Source: DASZUK01 sp035547695
GTDB lineage: Bacteria; Actinomycetota; Acidimicrobiia; Acidimicrobiales; RAAP-2
Direction: 5' to 3'
Length of the DNA stretch: 64,000 bases
NCBI GenBank assembly: GCA_035547695.1
Contig: DASZUK010000039.1
Coordinates: 62,001-126,000, forward strand
Part shown: one piece after another, positions 1 to 9,294 of the stretch
Layout of the letters: each line of letters begins with the position of its first letter
Numbering within the stretch: position 1 is the first letter of the stretch
Notes under the pieces: generated by a model
Told to the model about the DNA's origin: nothing
Database searches by the model: none
What the model saw: only the letters and a program-made list of their open reading frames with translations
Translations under genes and position numbers: made by a program

Positions 1-2539
1 GGAACGACCGGATCGAGCCGATGAGGCGGTCCACCCCCGCCGGGTCCAGCGGGGGCACGGCGAAGGCCCGGTCCGCCAGCAGCTCGCTGGTGACCCCTCC
101 GGCCCCGAACATGACGAGCGGGCCGAAGGCGGGGTCCACGACCAGGCCCACGATCATCTCGACCCCCGGCGGCGTCATCGGCTGGACTGCCCCGCCGCCC
201 ATGGCCGGGCCGAGCCGCCGGGCCATCGCCTCGTAGGCCTCCTCCACCGCGCCGGCCGACCCGAGGCCCAGGGCGACGCCGCCCCGGTCCGTCTTGTGGA
301 CCAGGTCGCCGGCTGCCGCCTTGAGGGCGACCGGGAACCCCATCCCGGCCGCCACCGCCACCGCCTCACCCGGCGACCGGGCCGCGGTGGCCGGCACGGC
401 GGGCAGCCCGCAGGCGGTGGCCAGTGCAGCGGCGGCGGGAACGTCCATCCATCCACCGGCCGGCCGAGCGGCGAGGAACGCGTCGACGACCCTCCGGGCC
501 TCGGCGCGCCGGTCCCATCCCGCGGCGCCCCGGGCGGCGTCCCGGGCGGGGAGCGGAGCGGGGGGCCGGGCCCGCCATTCCGCGTGCTCGCAGGCCTTGG
601 CGAGCGCCCGGGCGGCCCGGTCGGGGGCCGGGATGTTGGTCCGTGCCGGTGCCCCGCCGGTCGCCGCCCCGTCGGTGTCGGCCGCCGCCCCGCCAGTGTC
701 GGCTGACGGCTCGTCGGCCAGCACGCAGGAGATCACGGGCTTCTCCGACCCCGCCGCCAGGCGCTCGATCACCGAACGGGCGTCGGTGAAACCGAGGGCG
801 TCGAGCGGCGTGACGACGGCCAGGACGGCGTCGACCGCGGCGTCGGCCAGGACGTCGCGGAGGGCGGCCTCGAAGGTCGCGGCGTCCCCCCCCGACGTGA
901 GGTCCACCGGGTTCCCGGTGGCCGCACCGGCCGGAAGGCGGCTCCGGAGGCGGTCCCGGAGCGCCGGCGGGAGCTCGGGCACGTCGAGCCCGGCTGCCGC
1001 ACAGGCATCGGCGGCCAGGATGAGCGGCCCTCCGGCGTTGCCGACCAGCGCCACCCGGCGGCCGGCCGGGAGGGGGCCGTCGGCCAGGACGCCGGCCACG
1101 TCGAAGAGCTCGTCGAGGGTGTCGACCTGGACCGCCCCGCAGTGCGCCAGCACCGCGCCGGCGGCCACCTCCGGCGTGGCCGCCGCCGCGGTGTGGGACC
1201 GGGCGCCGCGGGCCCCGGCCGCCGAGCGGCCGGCCCGGAGCACGACGACCGGGGTGTGCCGCCCCACCCGGGCCATGGTCCGCGTGAGCTCGGCGGGATG
1301 CGGGAGCGACTCCAGGTAGAGGGCCACGGCGGCGGTGGACCGGTCGCCCTCCCAGTAGCACAGGAGGTCGGTCGGGCTGAGGTCCATGGTGTTGCCGAGC
1401 GACACGAAGCTGGAGATCCCGATGCCGGCCGAGCGTGCCCGCCTGGACAGCACCACCCCGACGGCCCCCGACTGCAGCCCGATGGCGACCCGGCCGGACG
1501 GCACCCCGTCCACCGCGAAGGTCGCCCGGAGCCGGACCGCCGGGTCGGTGTTGTACGCGCCGAGGCAGTTGGGCCCCACCACCCGGACCCCGGCCTCCCG
1601 GGCCGTCGCCGCCAGGGCGGCCTGGGCCGCAGCGCCGGCGGCGCCGGCCTCCGCGAACCCCGAGGTGACGACCACCGCGGCGCGGGCGCCGGCGGCGGCC
1701 GCCTCGGCCAGGGCCCGGTGGGCCCCCTCGGCCGGGACGGCGACCACCGCCAGGTCGACCGGGCCGGGGACCTGCTCCACGGAGGGGTAGGCCGGGGTCC
1801 CGGCGACGGCCGCCAGGTGGGGGTTGACCGGGTACACCGGCCCGGCGAAGCCGGCGGCGAGGAGGGACCGGACGACCTCGTGGCCGACGGCACCGGGCCG
1901 GTGGCCGGCCCCGATCACCGCTACCGACCGGGGGCGGAGGACGGCGGCGACCCCCGCCGCCCGGGCGGCCGCTTCCCGCCGGTCACTCCAGGCCAGGTGG
2001 GCCCGGGTGGGGGCCAGGTCGACCTCCACGGTGCTCCCTGTCCCGTCCGGTCGTTCGACCACCGACAGGCCGCAGTCACCGAGCCACCGCCGCAACGGGT
2101 CGTCGGCGGCCAGCCGGCGGGCGACCAACCGGTCGACGTGCCGGGACCGGGCGTGGGAGGTGACGGCTTCGAGCACCAGTTCGCCGGCCCCCAGCGCCTC
2201 GTAGGCGGCGTCCACCTCGTAGGCCACCGCCGCGGTGCCCCCGTCGCGCCGCCGGTAGCGGGCCGAGGCGACCGGGACGCCGCCGGCCACGGTGACGAAG
2301 GCGGCGCCGTCCGGCCCGGAGTCGACCGGCCGGACCGTCACCAGCCGGCCGTCGGCCAGCGGGCCGTCCAGCACCCATGCGCCGGCGGCGGCGCCACCGG
2401 CCGGAGACCCTCCGGTGCGGTCGCCGCCACCACCGGCCGGAGGCCCTCCGGTGCGGCCGGCGCCGGCAGCGCCGCCACCGGCGGGGACGGCGGGGACGGC
2501 GGGAGCGGCGGGGGGCGGTGTGCGCCGGCTGGACGTCAT
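1..2539 (-). CDS. NDP-forming acyl-CoA synthetase, partial (3' end beyond window)
   Basis: Enzyme of the acetate-CoA ligase (ADP-forming)/Pat family, interconverting acyl-CoA and acid plus nucleotide triphosphate. Reading leftwards from ATG 2539 there are about 846 codons without a stop. A Gly/Pro-rich leader (residues ~10-50) precedes a weak GNAT-like segment. Then comes the CoA-binding domain (PRSVAVIGAG near 200, VRVVGPNCLGAYNT near 330), the ligase domain (GLQSGAVGVVLSR, ISSFVSLGNTMD, LCYWEGD, YLESL, ARSHTAA) and an ATP-grasp domain (GFPVALKAA, VHKTDRGGV, MFGAGGVTSELLADRAF). The frame leaves the window a few dozen codons after the ATP-grasp motifs, so nearly all of the protein is present. 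It is divergent from the CoA-transferase operon with a DosR-like box between them. The substrate acid cannot be told. Confidence 0.9.
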   Translation of the reverse strand, partial: MTSSRRTPPPAAPAVPAVPAGGGAAGAGRTGGPPAGGGGDRTGGSPAGGAAAGAWVLDGPLADGRLVTVRPVDSGPDGAAFVTVAGGVPVASARYRRRDGGTAAVAYEVDAAYEALGAGELVLEAVTSHARSRHVDRLVARRLAADDPLRRWLGDCGLSVVERPDGTGSTVEVDLAPTRAHLAWSDRREAAARAAGVAAVLRPRSVAVIGAGHRPGAVGHEVVRSLLAAGFAGPVYPVNPHLAAVAGTPAYPSVEQVPGPVDLAVVAVPAEGAHRALAEAAAAGARAAVVVTSGFAEAGAAGAAAQAALAATAREAGVRVVGPNCLGAYNTDPAVRLRATFAVDGVPSGRVAIGLQSGAVGVVLSRRARSAGIGISSFVSLGNTMDLSPTDLLCYWEGDRSTAAVALYLESLPHPAELTRTMARVGRHTPVVVLRAGRSAAGARGARSHTAAAATPEVAAGAVLAHCGAVQVDTLDELFDVAGVLADGPLPAGRRVALVGNAGGPLILAADACAAAGLDVPELPPALRDRLRSRLPAGAATGNPVDLTSGGDAATFEAALRDVLADAAVDAVLAVVTPLDALGFTDARSVIERLAAGSEKPVISCVLADEPSADTGGAAADTDGAATGGAPARTNIPAPDRAARALAKACEHAEWRARPPAPLPARDAARGAAGWDRRAEARRVVDAFLAARPAGGWMDVPAAAALATACGLPAVPATAARSPGEAVAVAAGMGFPVALKAAAGDLVHKTDRGGVALGLGSAGAVEEAYEAMARRLGPAMGGGAVQPMTPPGVEMIVGLVVDPAFGPLVMFGAGGVTSELLADRAFAVPPLDPAGVDRLIGSIRSF

Positions 2540-2693
2540 CGCCCCAGAGCCTGGCCCGAACGGCGCCCGGGCCGCCAGGGCCGTTGGTCATCGGCCGGTC
2601 ATCGCCCGGTCGTCGGGGGTCGGGCGGGCCGCGACGGCGTCCGCCCGCTCCCGATCCGCCCGGCTTCTCCGCCCCGCTTCTCCGCCCGCTTCC

Positions 2694-2713
2694 GATAGGA
2701 CCTTCGGCCCTAC
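2694..2713 (+). promoter_or_regulatory. DosR-like box A
   Basis: GATAGGACCTTCGGCCCTAC, about 65 bases before the CoA-transferase ATG and in the divergent gap with the acyl-CoA synthetase. It matches the window-wide consensus GGGACCTTCGGCCCTA except for one base in the left arm. It would control the whole 10.4 kb fix/por operon if functional. Confidence 0.6.
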
Positions 2714-2777
2714 CTCGGTCCCCGGGGGGCGGGGCACAGTGGGTCGCGAAGCGGCCGCCCGGCCGAAAGGAGAGGCG

Positions 2778-4025
2778 ATGACCACCACCGCGACAGGGAC
2801 CGCGCCCAAGGTGCTGGAGGACTTCCCGGCGTTCGGCTCGCTGGAGGGGTTGACCTTCCTCGACACCGGGAGCGTGGTGGCCGAGCCGTTCGCCTGCGAG
2901 CTGGCCGCCGAGGCCGGCGCCCAGGTGATCCGGCTGTCGCTCCCGTCGATCGACGTGGTGGAGGGTTGGCCCGAGTGCTTCCACAAGGGCACGCGCATCG
3001 AGTCCACCTGGTGGGCCCAGGAGGACCGCAACAAGCTCGACGTGGTCTTCGACTTCACCAAGCCGGGGGCCAAGGAGGTGTTCGGGGCGCTGCTGAAGCG
3101 GGCCGACATCTGGATGGAGTCGTCACGCCCCGGCACCTACTCCGAGCACCTCGGGATCACCGACGACTGGGCGCTGGAGCAGAACCCGAAGCTGGTCATC
3201 GTGCACATCTCGGGCTTCGGCCAGTACGGCGACCCCAGCGTCTACAAGCGGGCGTCCTACGACCTCATCGGCCAGGCGTTCAGCGGGTTCCTGAACGAGA
3301 ACGGCCAGCCCGACGGCCCCCCGATGAAGGTCAGCCCGTACATCAACGACTACGTGACCGCCCTGTTCGGCCTCTGGTCGGGCCTGGCGGCGTACATCGC
3401 CGTCCAACGGACCGGGAAGGGCCAGGTGGTGGACGTGGCGCAGTACGAGTGCCAGTTCAAGCTGCTGGCCACCAACCTGATGGACTACCTGATGCTCGGC
3501 CACCTGCACCCGCGGTCGGGCAACTACGACCCCTCCGGCGTGCACCCCTACGGGGTGTACCCGACGAAGGACGGCTACATCGCCATCGGCGCCGCCGGCG
3601 GCCCGTTCCTCCGGCTGAAGAAGGTCGTGCCCGGCCTGGACCAGGACAAGTTCCAGACGGTGATGGACCAGATCGCCCACTCCGAGGAGATCCGGGACGT
3701 CCTGCTCGCCTGGCTGGCGGAGAAGACGGCGGACGAGGCGGACGCCCTCCTGACCGCCAACGGGGTGCCCTGCAGCAAGGTCATGACCATCGAGGACATC
3801 ACCACCAACGACCACTACCGGGCCCGGGACATGATCGTCGAGTGGGAGGACGAGGTGGGCGGCAGCGTCAAGGGCACCGGCCTGGTGCCGAAGTTCTCCG
3901 GTACGCCCTCACGGATCTGGCGGGGCGCACCCTCCCGGGGTCAGGACACCGACGCCGTCCTGGCGTGGGCCGGGTTCGACGCGGCGCAGGTGCAGGCGCT
4001 GCGAGCCAGCGGCGTCGTCCAGTAG
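2778..4025 (+). CDS. Family III CoA-transferase, CaiB-like
   Basis: 415-residue CaiB/BaiF-family CoA-transferase, which moves CoA between carboxylic acids. ATG 2778 follows a clear AAAGGAGAG ribosome site. Features seen: FDFTKPGAKEVF (~95), HISGFGQYGDPS (~150) and ASYDLIGQAFSGFLNENG, whose Asp corresponds to the catalytic Asp of the family, then a C-terminal swap-domain pattern (DGYIAIGAAGG). The GFGQYG...AFSGFL stretch is closest in memory to CaiB (crotonobetainyl-CoA:carnitine CoA-transferase). The next gene is CaiA-like and FixABCX follows, as in enteric carnitine metabolism, but no CaiC/D/E/T is present. Carnitine is therefore only one candidate substrate. First gene of the operon. Confidence 0.88.
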   Translation: MTTTATGTAPKVLEDFPAFGSLEGLTFLDTGSVVAEPFACELAAEAGAQVIRLSLPSIDVVEGWPECFHKGTRIESTWWAQEDRNKLDVVFDFTKPGAKEVFGALLKRADIWMESSRPGTYSEHLGITDDWALEQNPKLVIVHISGFGQYGDPSVYKRASYDLIGQAFSGFLNENGQPDGPPMKVSPYINDYVTALFGLWSGLAAYIAVQRTGKGQVVDVAQYECQFKLLATNLMDYLMLGHLHPRSGNYDPSGVHPYGVYPTKDGYIAIGAAGGPFLRLKKVVPGLDQDKFQTVMDQIAHSEEIRDVLLAWLAEKTADEADALLTANGVPCSKVMTIEDITTNDHYRARDMIVEWEDEVGGSVKGTGLVPKFSGTPSRIWRGAPSRGQDTDAVLAWAGFDAAQVQALRASGVVQ

Positions 4026-4070
4026 GTCCGGCCGGTCCCGGCCAGGCAGGTTCCCAGCAAGGAGGCGACC

Positions 4071-5213
4071 ATGGACTTCTCGCTCACCGACGAACAGCAG
4101 TTGCTGCTCGACAACCTGGACGAGCTCTTGGAACGGGAGTGCCCGGAGAGCTACATCGCCGAGATCGAGCGCACCCATCAGCCGCCGGTCAAGGTCCGCA
4201 AGGCCCTGGCCGACGCCGGCTTCATGTCGCTCGGGCTGCCCGAGCAGTACGGCGGGACGCCGGCCGACAACCTGACGCTGATGCTGGTGGCCGAGCGGGT
4301 GGCCAAGCAGGGCGTGGCGAACGCCTACGGCCTGGAGATCCTGCAGGCCAGGGACATCCTGGAGTTCGGCAGCGAGGAGCAGAAGCGGACCGTGCTCGAC
4401 CTGTTGCGGCAGGGCGAGATGCCCTTCTGCCTCTGCATCACCGAGCCCGGCGCCGGCTCCGACGACGCCGGCATCGCCACCACCGCCACCCACAAGGACG
4501 GCAAGATCGTCATCGACGGGCAGAAGACCTTCATCAGCGGGGCCCAGCAGGCCGAGTACGGCCTGGTCATCACCCGGGACGTGGCCGACCCGCACCCGCA
4601 CCGGGCGATGTCGATGTGGTTGGTCCCGATGGACCTGCCGGGGATCACCGTGGTCGGGCTCGACAAGATCGCCTGGCACACGATGGACTTCAACGAGGTG
4701 TTCTTCGACCGCGTCGAGGTGGACCCGTCGATGCTGGTCGGCACCGAGGGCCTGGGGTTCCTCCAACTGATGAAGAACTTCGAGATGGAGCGGATCGTGG
4801 TCGCCGCCGGCGTCCTCGGCCAGGCCGAGGCGGCCTTCGAGGACGCCGCCCACCACGCGGCGACCCGGCAGCAGTTCGGCCAGCCCATCGGCAACTTCCA
4901 GCTCGTGCAGCTCAAGCTGACCAACATGGCGGTGAAGATCGAGAACATCCGGAACCTGCTCTACAAGGCGGCCTGGATGGTGGATGCCGGGCAACCGCTC
5001 AAGACAATCGCCGCCATGGCGAAGCTGTACTCGGCCCAGGCCGGCTGGGAGATCGTCGACGACGCCCTGCAGATATTCGCCGGGCTCGGCGTCACCGCCG
5101 ACTGCCGGATCTCGCGGATCTGGCGGGACATGCGGGTCAACCGGATCGGTGGAGGGACCGACGAGGTCATGGTCCACATCGTCGGCCGCCAGATCGTGAA
5201 GGACCACGGCTGA
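4071..5213 (+). CDS. Acyl-CoA dehydrogenase, CaiA-like
   Basis: 380-residue FAD acyl-CoA dehydrogenase starting at ATG 4071 behind AAGGAGGCGACC. Family marks: MDFSLTDEQQ at the N-terminus, CITEPGAGSDDAG (~125), GQKTFISGAQQ (~150), FGQPIGNFQLVQLKLT (~270) and RISRIWRDMRVNRIGGGTDEV near the end, where Gly-Gly-Thr-Asp-Glu is the ACAD signature. Overall pattern and length match CaiA, the crotonobetainyl-CoA reductase that takes electrons from FixAB. It sits 45 bases after the CoA-transferase and just before fixA, so its electron partner is probably the ETF encoded next door. It could work as dehydrogenase or reductase depending on redox state. Confidence 0.9.
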   Translation: MDFSLTDEQQLLLDNLDELLERECPESYIAEIERTHQPPVKVRKALADAGFMSLGLPEQYGGTPADNLTLMLVAERVAKQGVANAYGLEILQARDILEFGSEEQKRTVLDLLRQGEMPFCLCITEPGAGSDDAGIATTATHKDGKIVIDGQKTFISGAQQAEYGLVITRDVADPHPHRAMSMWLVPMDLPGITVVGLDKIAWHTMDFNEVFFDRVEVDPSMLVGTEGLGFLQLMKNFEMERIVVAAGVLGQAEAAFEDAAHHAATRQQFGQPIGNFQLVQLKLTNMAVKIENIRNLLYKAAWMVDAGQPLKTIAAMAKLYSAQAGWEIVDDALQIFAGLGVTADCRISRIWRDMRVNRIGGGTDEVMVHIVGRQIVKDHG

Positions 5214-5246
5214 CCGCGGGTCGGCCGGCGGTTGCGAGGAGTTGTA

Positions 5247-6026
5247 GTGGCGACTGCCGTCTTCTGCAAGTGGTGCCCGGACCCTGCCGGCATCGAGGTG
5301 CGCGGTGACCGGTCCGTCTCGGTCGCCCGGGCGCAGTGGGCCGTCAGCGAGTACGACCGGGTGGCCATCGAGGTGGCGGTGTCCGCGGCCCACGGCGACG
5401 TCGTGGCGTTCACCGCCGGCTCCGCCGAGGTCGGCACGCCCCTGGCCCGGAAGTCCATCCTGTCGAGGGGGCCGGGCGCGCTGTGCATGGTGGTGGACGA
5501 CGGGCTGGCCGACGCCGACGCCCACCAGACGGCCCGGGCGCTGGTCGCCGCGGTGCGCCGGGCCGGCGACGTCGACCTGGTCGTCTGCGGCTCCGGGTCG
5601 GCCGACCGCTACGGCCAGCAGGTCGGGGTGCAGGCGGCGGAGCTCCTGGGCTGGCCGGTCCTGAACGAGGTGACCGCCGTGGCGGTGGCCGACGGCACGG
5701 TCCGGGTGGTCCACCGGTCCCCTGCCGGCCTCGACACGGTCGAAGGCCCGCTGCCGGTGGTGGTGGCGGTGGCCCCCGACGCCGCGGTGCCCCGGACCCC
5801 GGGCGTCCGCGACGTCATGGGCGCCGGCACCCGGCCGACCACCGTCTGGTCCCTCGACGACCTGGGGGAGGCCGCCAGGGCCGCCCCGTCGTCGGAGGTG
5901 CTGTCGACCGCCGCCCCGCCGGCCGCCCACCGCCGGCAGGTCCGCCTGGCCGGCGACCCCGCGCAGGTGGCCGCCGGGCTGGTGGAGGAGCTGCGCCACC
6001 AAGGGTTGCTCGGAGTACCGGCGTGA
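5247..6026 (+). CDS. fixA: Electron transfer flavoprotein beta subunit FixA
   Basis: 259-residue ETF beta/FixA subunit. GTG 5247 is chosen because GAGGAG lies five bases upstream; a TTG at 5232 in the same frame lacks this. Conserved points: a start reading VFCKWCPDP, the AVSEYDRVAIEVAV segment (~35), VVCGSGSADRYGQQVGVQAAELLGWP (~115-140, ETF AMP/FAD interface) and VVAVAPDAAVPRTP (~185). It pairs with FixB to carry electrons between the dehydrogenase and FixC. Its stop overlaps the fixB start by four bases. Confidence 0.88.
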   Translation: MATAVFCKWCPDPAGIEVRGDRSVSVARAQWAVSEYDRVAIEVAVSAAHGDVVAFTAGSAEVGTPLARKSILSRGPGALCMVVDDGLADADAHQTARALVAAVRRAGDVDLVVCGSGSADRYGQQVGVQAAELLGWPVLNEVTAVAVADGTVRVVHRSPAGLDTVEGPLPVVVAVAPDAAVPRTPGVRDVMGAGTRPTTVWSLDDLGEAARAAPSSEVLSTAAPPAAHRRQVRLAGDPAQVAAGLVEELRHQGLLGVPA

Positions 6027-7063
6027 CCATCGACCGGGCCCTCTGGGTGGTGGTCGACCACGACGTCGACCCGGCCGCCCTGCTCGGCGCGGCCGCGGCC
6101 GTCGCGGCCGAGGTCGACGCGCTCGTCATCGGTGAACGGTCCCTGGCCGACCGGACGGCGGCCCTCGGCCCGCGGACTACGTCCTGGCTCGGCCACCCCC
6201 CGTCCCCGGACACCGGCGACCTTGCCGCCGTCGTCGCCGGGCTGGTCGACAGGGCCGGGGCGGCGGCGCCGGCCGCCGTGCTGTTGGCGGCGTCGCCGGC
6301 CGGCCGGCTGCTCTCCGGCCGGTTGGCCGCCCGGCTGGGCACCGCGGCGGTGACCGACGCCGTCGACGTGGCCGACGACGGCGCCGCGCTGGTGGTGACC
6401 CATCCCCTCTACGCCGGCGCCGCCCTGCGCACCGAGCGCATCCTGTCGCCGTGCGGCGTCGTCACCCTGGGGCCGGCCGCCCTCGCCGGGCCCCGGCCGG
6501 CCGAAGGCTCCCCCGCCACGGCCGAAGGCCCTCCCACCACGGCCGAAGGCCCTCCCGCCACGGCCGAAGGCTCCCCCGCCACGGCGGCCGAAGGCTCCCC
6601 CGCCACCGTCGTGGCGCTCGAGCCCCCGGAGCCGTCCGCCGCCTTCACGGTGGTCGACCGGCAACCCGAGGAGCGGACCGAGCACGGGTTGGCGTCGGCC
6701 CGGGTCGTCGTCGGCGCCGGGCGGGGAGTGGCGACGCGTGACGGGCTCGAACGGGTCCGGGCCCTGGCCGACGCGCTCGGTGGCGAGCTGGCCTGCACCC
6801 GCCCCCTGGCCGAGGGCCTCGGCTGGATGGGCCGGGACCGCTACGTCGGCGTGTCCGGGCTCGACCTCGCGCCGGACCTGTACGTGGCCGTCGGCATCTC
6901 CGGCCAGATGCAGCACATGGTGGGGGTCCGGCGGGCCAAGGTGATCGTGGCCGTCAACGACGACCCGGCGGCACCGGTGTTCGCCCAAGCCGACTACGGC
7001 ATCGTGGGGGACCTGAACCAGGTGGTGCCGGCTCTCACGGCCCTCCTGGAGGGCCAGCCGTGA
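6023..7063 (+). CDS. fixB: Electron transfer flavoprotein alpha subunit FixB
   Basis: 346-residue ETF alpha/FixB subunit beginning at GTG 6023 inside a GTGA overlap with fixA. The C-terminal FAD-binding domain is textbook: VVVGAGRGV, YVAVGISGQMQHMVGVR, VIVAVNDDPAAPVF and ADYGIVGDLNQVVP. Between the N-terminal domain and the FAD domain (residues ~160-195) sits an odd linker of five AEG(S/P)P(A/T)T repeats, absent from typical FixB proteins as I know them. It is read in frame, so the protein should remain intact. Confidence 0.88.
   Translation: MTIDRALWVVVDHDVDPAALLGAAAAVAAEVDALVIGERSLADRTAALGPRTTSWLGHPPSPDTGDLAAVVAGLVDRAGAAAPAAVLLAASPAGRLLSGRLAARLGTAAVTDAVDVADDGAALVVTHPLYAGAALRTERILSPCGVVTLGPAALAGPRPAEGSPATAEGPPTTAEGPPATAEGSPATAAEGSPATVVALEPPEPSAAFTVVDRQPEERTEHGLASARVVVGAGRGVATRDGLERVRALADALGGELACTRPLAEGLGWMGRDRYVGVSGLDLAPDLYVAVGISGQMQHMVGVRRAKVIVAVNDDPAAPVFAQADYGIVGDLNQVVPALTALLEGQP
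6500..6607 (+). repeat. 21-bp tandem repeat inside fixB
   Basis: Five copies of a 21-bp unit beginning GCCGAAGG, with a 3-bp insertion before the last copy. The unit length keeps the frame and encodes the AEGSPAT-type linker of FixB. Copies differ at few positions, which suggests recent expansion. Confidence 0.85.
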
Positions 7064-8364
7064 CGGCGGCCAAGGACTTCGACGCCATCGTCGTCGGCGC
7101 CGGCCCGGCCGGGTGCGCCACCGCCCTCGTGCTGGCCCGGGCCGGGCTGGCGGTCGGGGTGATCGAGCGTGGGGGAGCCCCGGGGACGAAGAACGTGAGC
7201 GGCGGCATCCTCTACGGGGCGGTCCTCGAGCGCCTCGTCCCGGACCTCGCGTCGACCGCGCCGGTCGAGCGGCACGTCACCCGCCACGTCACGACCTTCC
7301 TCACCGCGGAGGCCGGCTGCTCCATCGACTACCGCAGCACCGCCCTCGGCACCCCGCCCTACAACGCCTTCAGCGTCCTGCGGTCCACGTTCGACCCGTG
7401 GTTCGCCGGGACCGCCGAGGCCGCCGGCGCCTTCGTCATGCCCGCCGTCCGGGTCGACGGGCTCCTCCGGGAGGGTGACGGCGGTGCGGTGGTCGGGGTG
7501 CAGGCCGGCGGCGACGACCTCCGTTCGGACGTGGTGGTGGCCGCCGACGGCGCCAACTCCTTCCTCGCCCGGTCGGCCGGCCTGCGACCGCGGAACGACC
7601 CCCGCCAGGTGGCACTCGGGGTCAAGGCGGTGGTGGCCCTCCCCAGGGAGCGGTTGGAGGAGCGGTTCGGCCTGTCCGGCGACGAGGGGTCCGCCCATGC
7701 CTTCGTGGGCGACGTCACCGCCGGGCTGGCCGGCGGCGGGTTCTTGTACACGAACCGGGACACCCTGTCCGTCGGGGTGGTCGTCCGGGTCGACGACCTG
7801 GTGCGCAGCCGGGCCAAGGCCTCCGACCTCCTCCAGTCGTTCCTCGCCCACCCCCTGGTCCACCCGCTGGTCCGCGACGGCGAACTGGTGGAGTACGGCG
7901 CCCATCTCGTCCCCGAGGGCGGGGAGGCCATGGTCGGCCGGCTGTGCACCGACGGCATGGTCGTCGTCGGTGACGCCGCCGGCTTCGCCATCAACAACGG
8001 CCTGGTCGTCCGGGGCATGGACCTGGCCATCGGCTCCGGGGTGTGCGCGGCGGAGGCCGTCGTGGAGGCCGCCGGCCGCGGCGACTTCTCGGCCGCCGCC
8101 CTGGCCGGCTACCGGCGCCGCCTGGAGGACAGCTTCGTCCTGAAGGACCTGCACACCTACGCCCGCGCACCGGACTTCCTGGGGCGGCACCGCATGTACG
8201 GCGCCTACCCACGGTTCCTCACCTCCCTGTTCGACGGCGTCTACCGGACCGACGGCAGCCCGCGGGAGCACCTCGTCACCACCGCCCACCGCGCCGCCAG
8301 GGACAGCGGGCTGAAGGTGACGGAGCTCGCCGCCGACGCCCTGGCGGCGACGAGGGCCCTGTGA
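7060..8364 (+). CDS. fixC: FixC flavoprotein (ETF-quinone oxidoreductase family)
   Basis: 434-residue FixC family FAD protein starting at GTG 7060 in a four-base overlap with fixB. The Rossmann motif VVGAGPAGCATALVLARAG opens the protein, followed by GTKNVSGGILYG (FixC hallmark), VVAADGANSFLAR (~165) and VVVGDAAGFAINNGL (~305). FixC passes electrons between FixAB and the quinone pool together with FixX. In FixABCX systems the complex can bifurcate NADH electrons to quinone and ferredoxin or flavodoxin. Confidence 0.9.
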   Translation: MTAAKDFDAIVVGAGPAGCATALVLARAGLAVGVIERGGAPGTKNVSGGILYGAVLERLVPDLASTAPVERHVTRHVTTFLTAEAGCSIDYRSTALGTPPYNAFSVLRSTFDPWFAGTAEAAGAFVMPAVRVDGLLREGDGGAVVGVQAGGDDLRSDVVVAADGANSFLARSAGLRPRNDPRQVALGVKAVVALPRERLEERFGLSGDEGSAHAFVGDVTAGLAGGGFLYTNRDTLSVGVVVRVDDLVRSRAKASDLLQSFLAHPLVHPLVRDGELVEYGAHLVPEGGEAMVGRLCTDGMVVVGDAAGFAINNGLVVRGMDLAIGSGVCAAEAVVEAAGRGDFSAAALAGYRRRLEDSFVLKDLHTYARAPDFLGRHRMYGAYPRFLTSLFDGVYRTDGSPREHLVTTAHRAARDSGLKVTELAADALAATRAL

Positions 8365-8660
8365 GCCCGCCGCCCGAGCCGACGACGGTCCCCGGCCTGC
8401 TGGCCCTCGACCACTACGAGCTGGACGAGGGCCGGCCCCACATCAGCATCGACCACGACGTCTGCCGGACCAGGTGCACCGTCCGGGCCTGCCTGACCGT
8501 CTGCCCCGCCGACGTCTACCGCGAAGAGGACGACGGCCGCATCGTCCCCGACGTCGCCGGTTGCCTCGAGTGCGGCACCTGCGTGGTGACCTGTCTCCCC
8601 GAAGCCCTGAGCTGGCGCTATCCCGGCGGCGGCAAGGGGATCCAGTACCGGTACGGGTGA
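8361..8660 (+). CDS. fixX: Ferredoxin-like protein FixX
   Basis: 99-residue FixX. GTG 8361 overlaps the fixC stop by four bases. An N-terminal Cys group (CRTRCTVRACLTVCPADVY) and a C-x2-C-x2-C-x3-C cluster (CLECGTCVVTC) lie in the usual FixX context, ending in WRYPGGGKGIQYRYG, which is characteristic of the family. It completes a contiguous fixABCX set. Confidence 0.9.
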   Translation: MSPPPEPTTVPGLLALDHYELDEGRPHISIDHDVCRTRCTVRACLTVCPADVYREEDDGRIVPDVAGCLECGTCVVTCLPEALSWRYPGGGKGIQYRYG

Positions 8661-8673
8661 GGGGAGGCTCCGG

Positions 8674-9294
8674 GTGTTCCAGGTTCGCTTCCACGGCCGG
8701 GGTGGCCAGGGCGTGGTGACGGCAGCCGAGCTGCTGTCGGTGGCCGCGTTCTGCGAGGGCCGCCACTCCCAGGCGTTCCCGAGCTTCGGCTCCGAACGGA
8801 CCGGGGCGCCGGTGGCCTCCTACTGCCGCATCGACGACCGCCCCATCCGGACGCGTGAGCCGGTGACCGCACCCGACGCCCTGGTCGTGGTGGACGCGAC
8901 CCTGGTCCACCAGGTGGACCTGTTCGCCGGCCTCGGCCCGGACGGCTACGTCCTGGTCAACACCTCCCGGACCTTCGAGGACCTGGGGTTGGCCTCCCTG
9001 CGCTCCCGGTTCCGCGCCGACCGGCTCCACACCTGCCCGGCCACCGAGCTGGCCACCGTCCACCTCGGGCGGCCGCTGCCGAACGTCGCCCTGCTCGGCG
9101 CCTTCGCCGCGGTGTGCGGCCAGGTCACCCTGGACGGCATCTGGACCGCCATCCGCCAGCGGTTCGCCGGTCCGGTGGCCGAGCGGAACCTGGCCGCCGC
9201 CGGCGCCGCCTACGGCCTGGCGGCCACCGTGCCGTCCCCGACGTCGCCGTCGTCGGTCTCGACAGGGAGCCCACAGGGTGCTGCGGCAGGTTGA
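8674..9294 (+). CDS. porG: 2-oxoacid:ferredoxin oxidoreductase gamma subunit
   Basis: 206-residue gamma (PorG/KorC type) subunit. GTG 8674 follows GAGGGGAGG. FHGRGGQGVVTAAELLS at the N-terminus and SFGSERTGAPVASYCRID (~50) are the family signatures; LPNVALLGAFAA lies near 150. It starts 13 bases after fixX, so the oxidoreductase is in the same transcription unit as fixABCX. Its 3' end overlaps the alpha subunit start by 17 bases. Confidence 0.9.
   Translation: MFQVRFHGRGGQGVVTAAELLSVAAFCEGRHSQAFPSFGSERTGAPVASYCRIDDRPIRTREPVTAPDALVVVDATLVHQVDLFAGLGPDGYVLVNTSRTFEDLGLASLRSRFRADRLHTCPATELATVHLGRPLPNVALLGAFAAVCGQVTLDGIWTAIRQRFAGPVAERNLAAAGAAYGLAATVPSPTSPSSVSTGSPQGAAAG

Noticed and set aside
294..1319. 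Long plus-strand open frame rich in Ala, Arg and Ser
   Set aside because: It is antisense to the acyl-CoA synthetase, whose minus-strand translation gives recognisable motifs throughout. Composition is typical of a GC-rich shadow frame.
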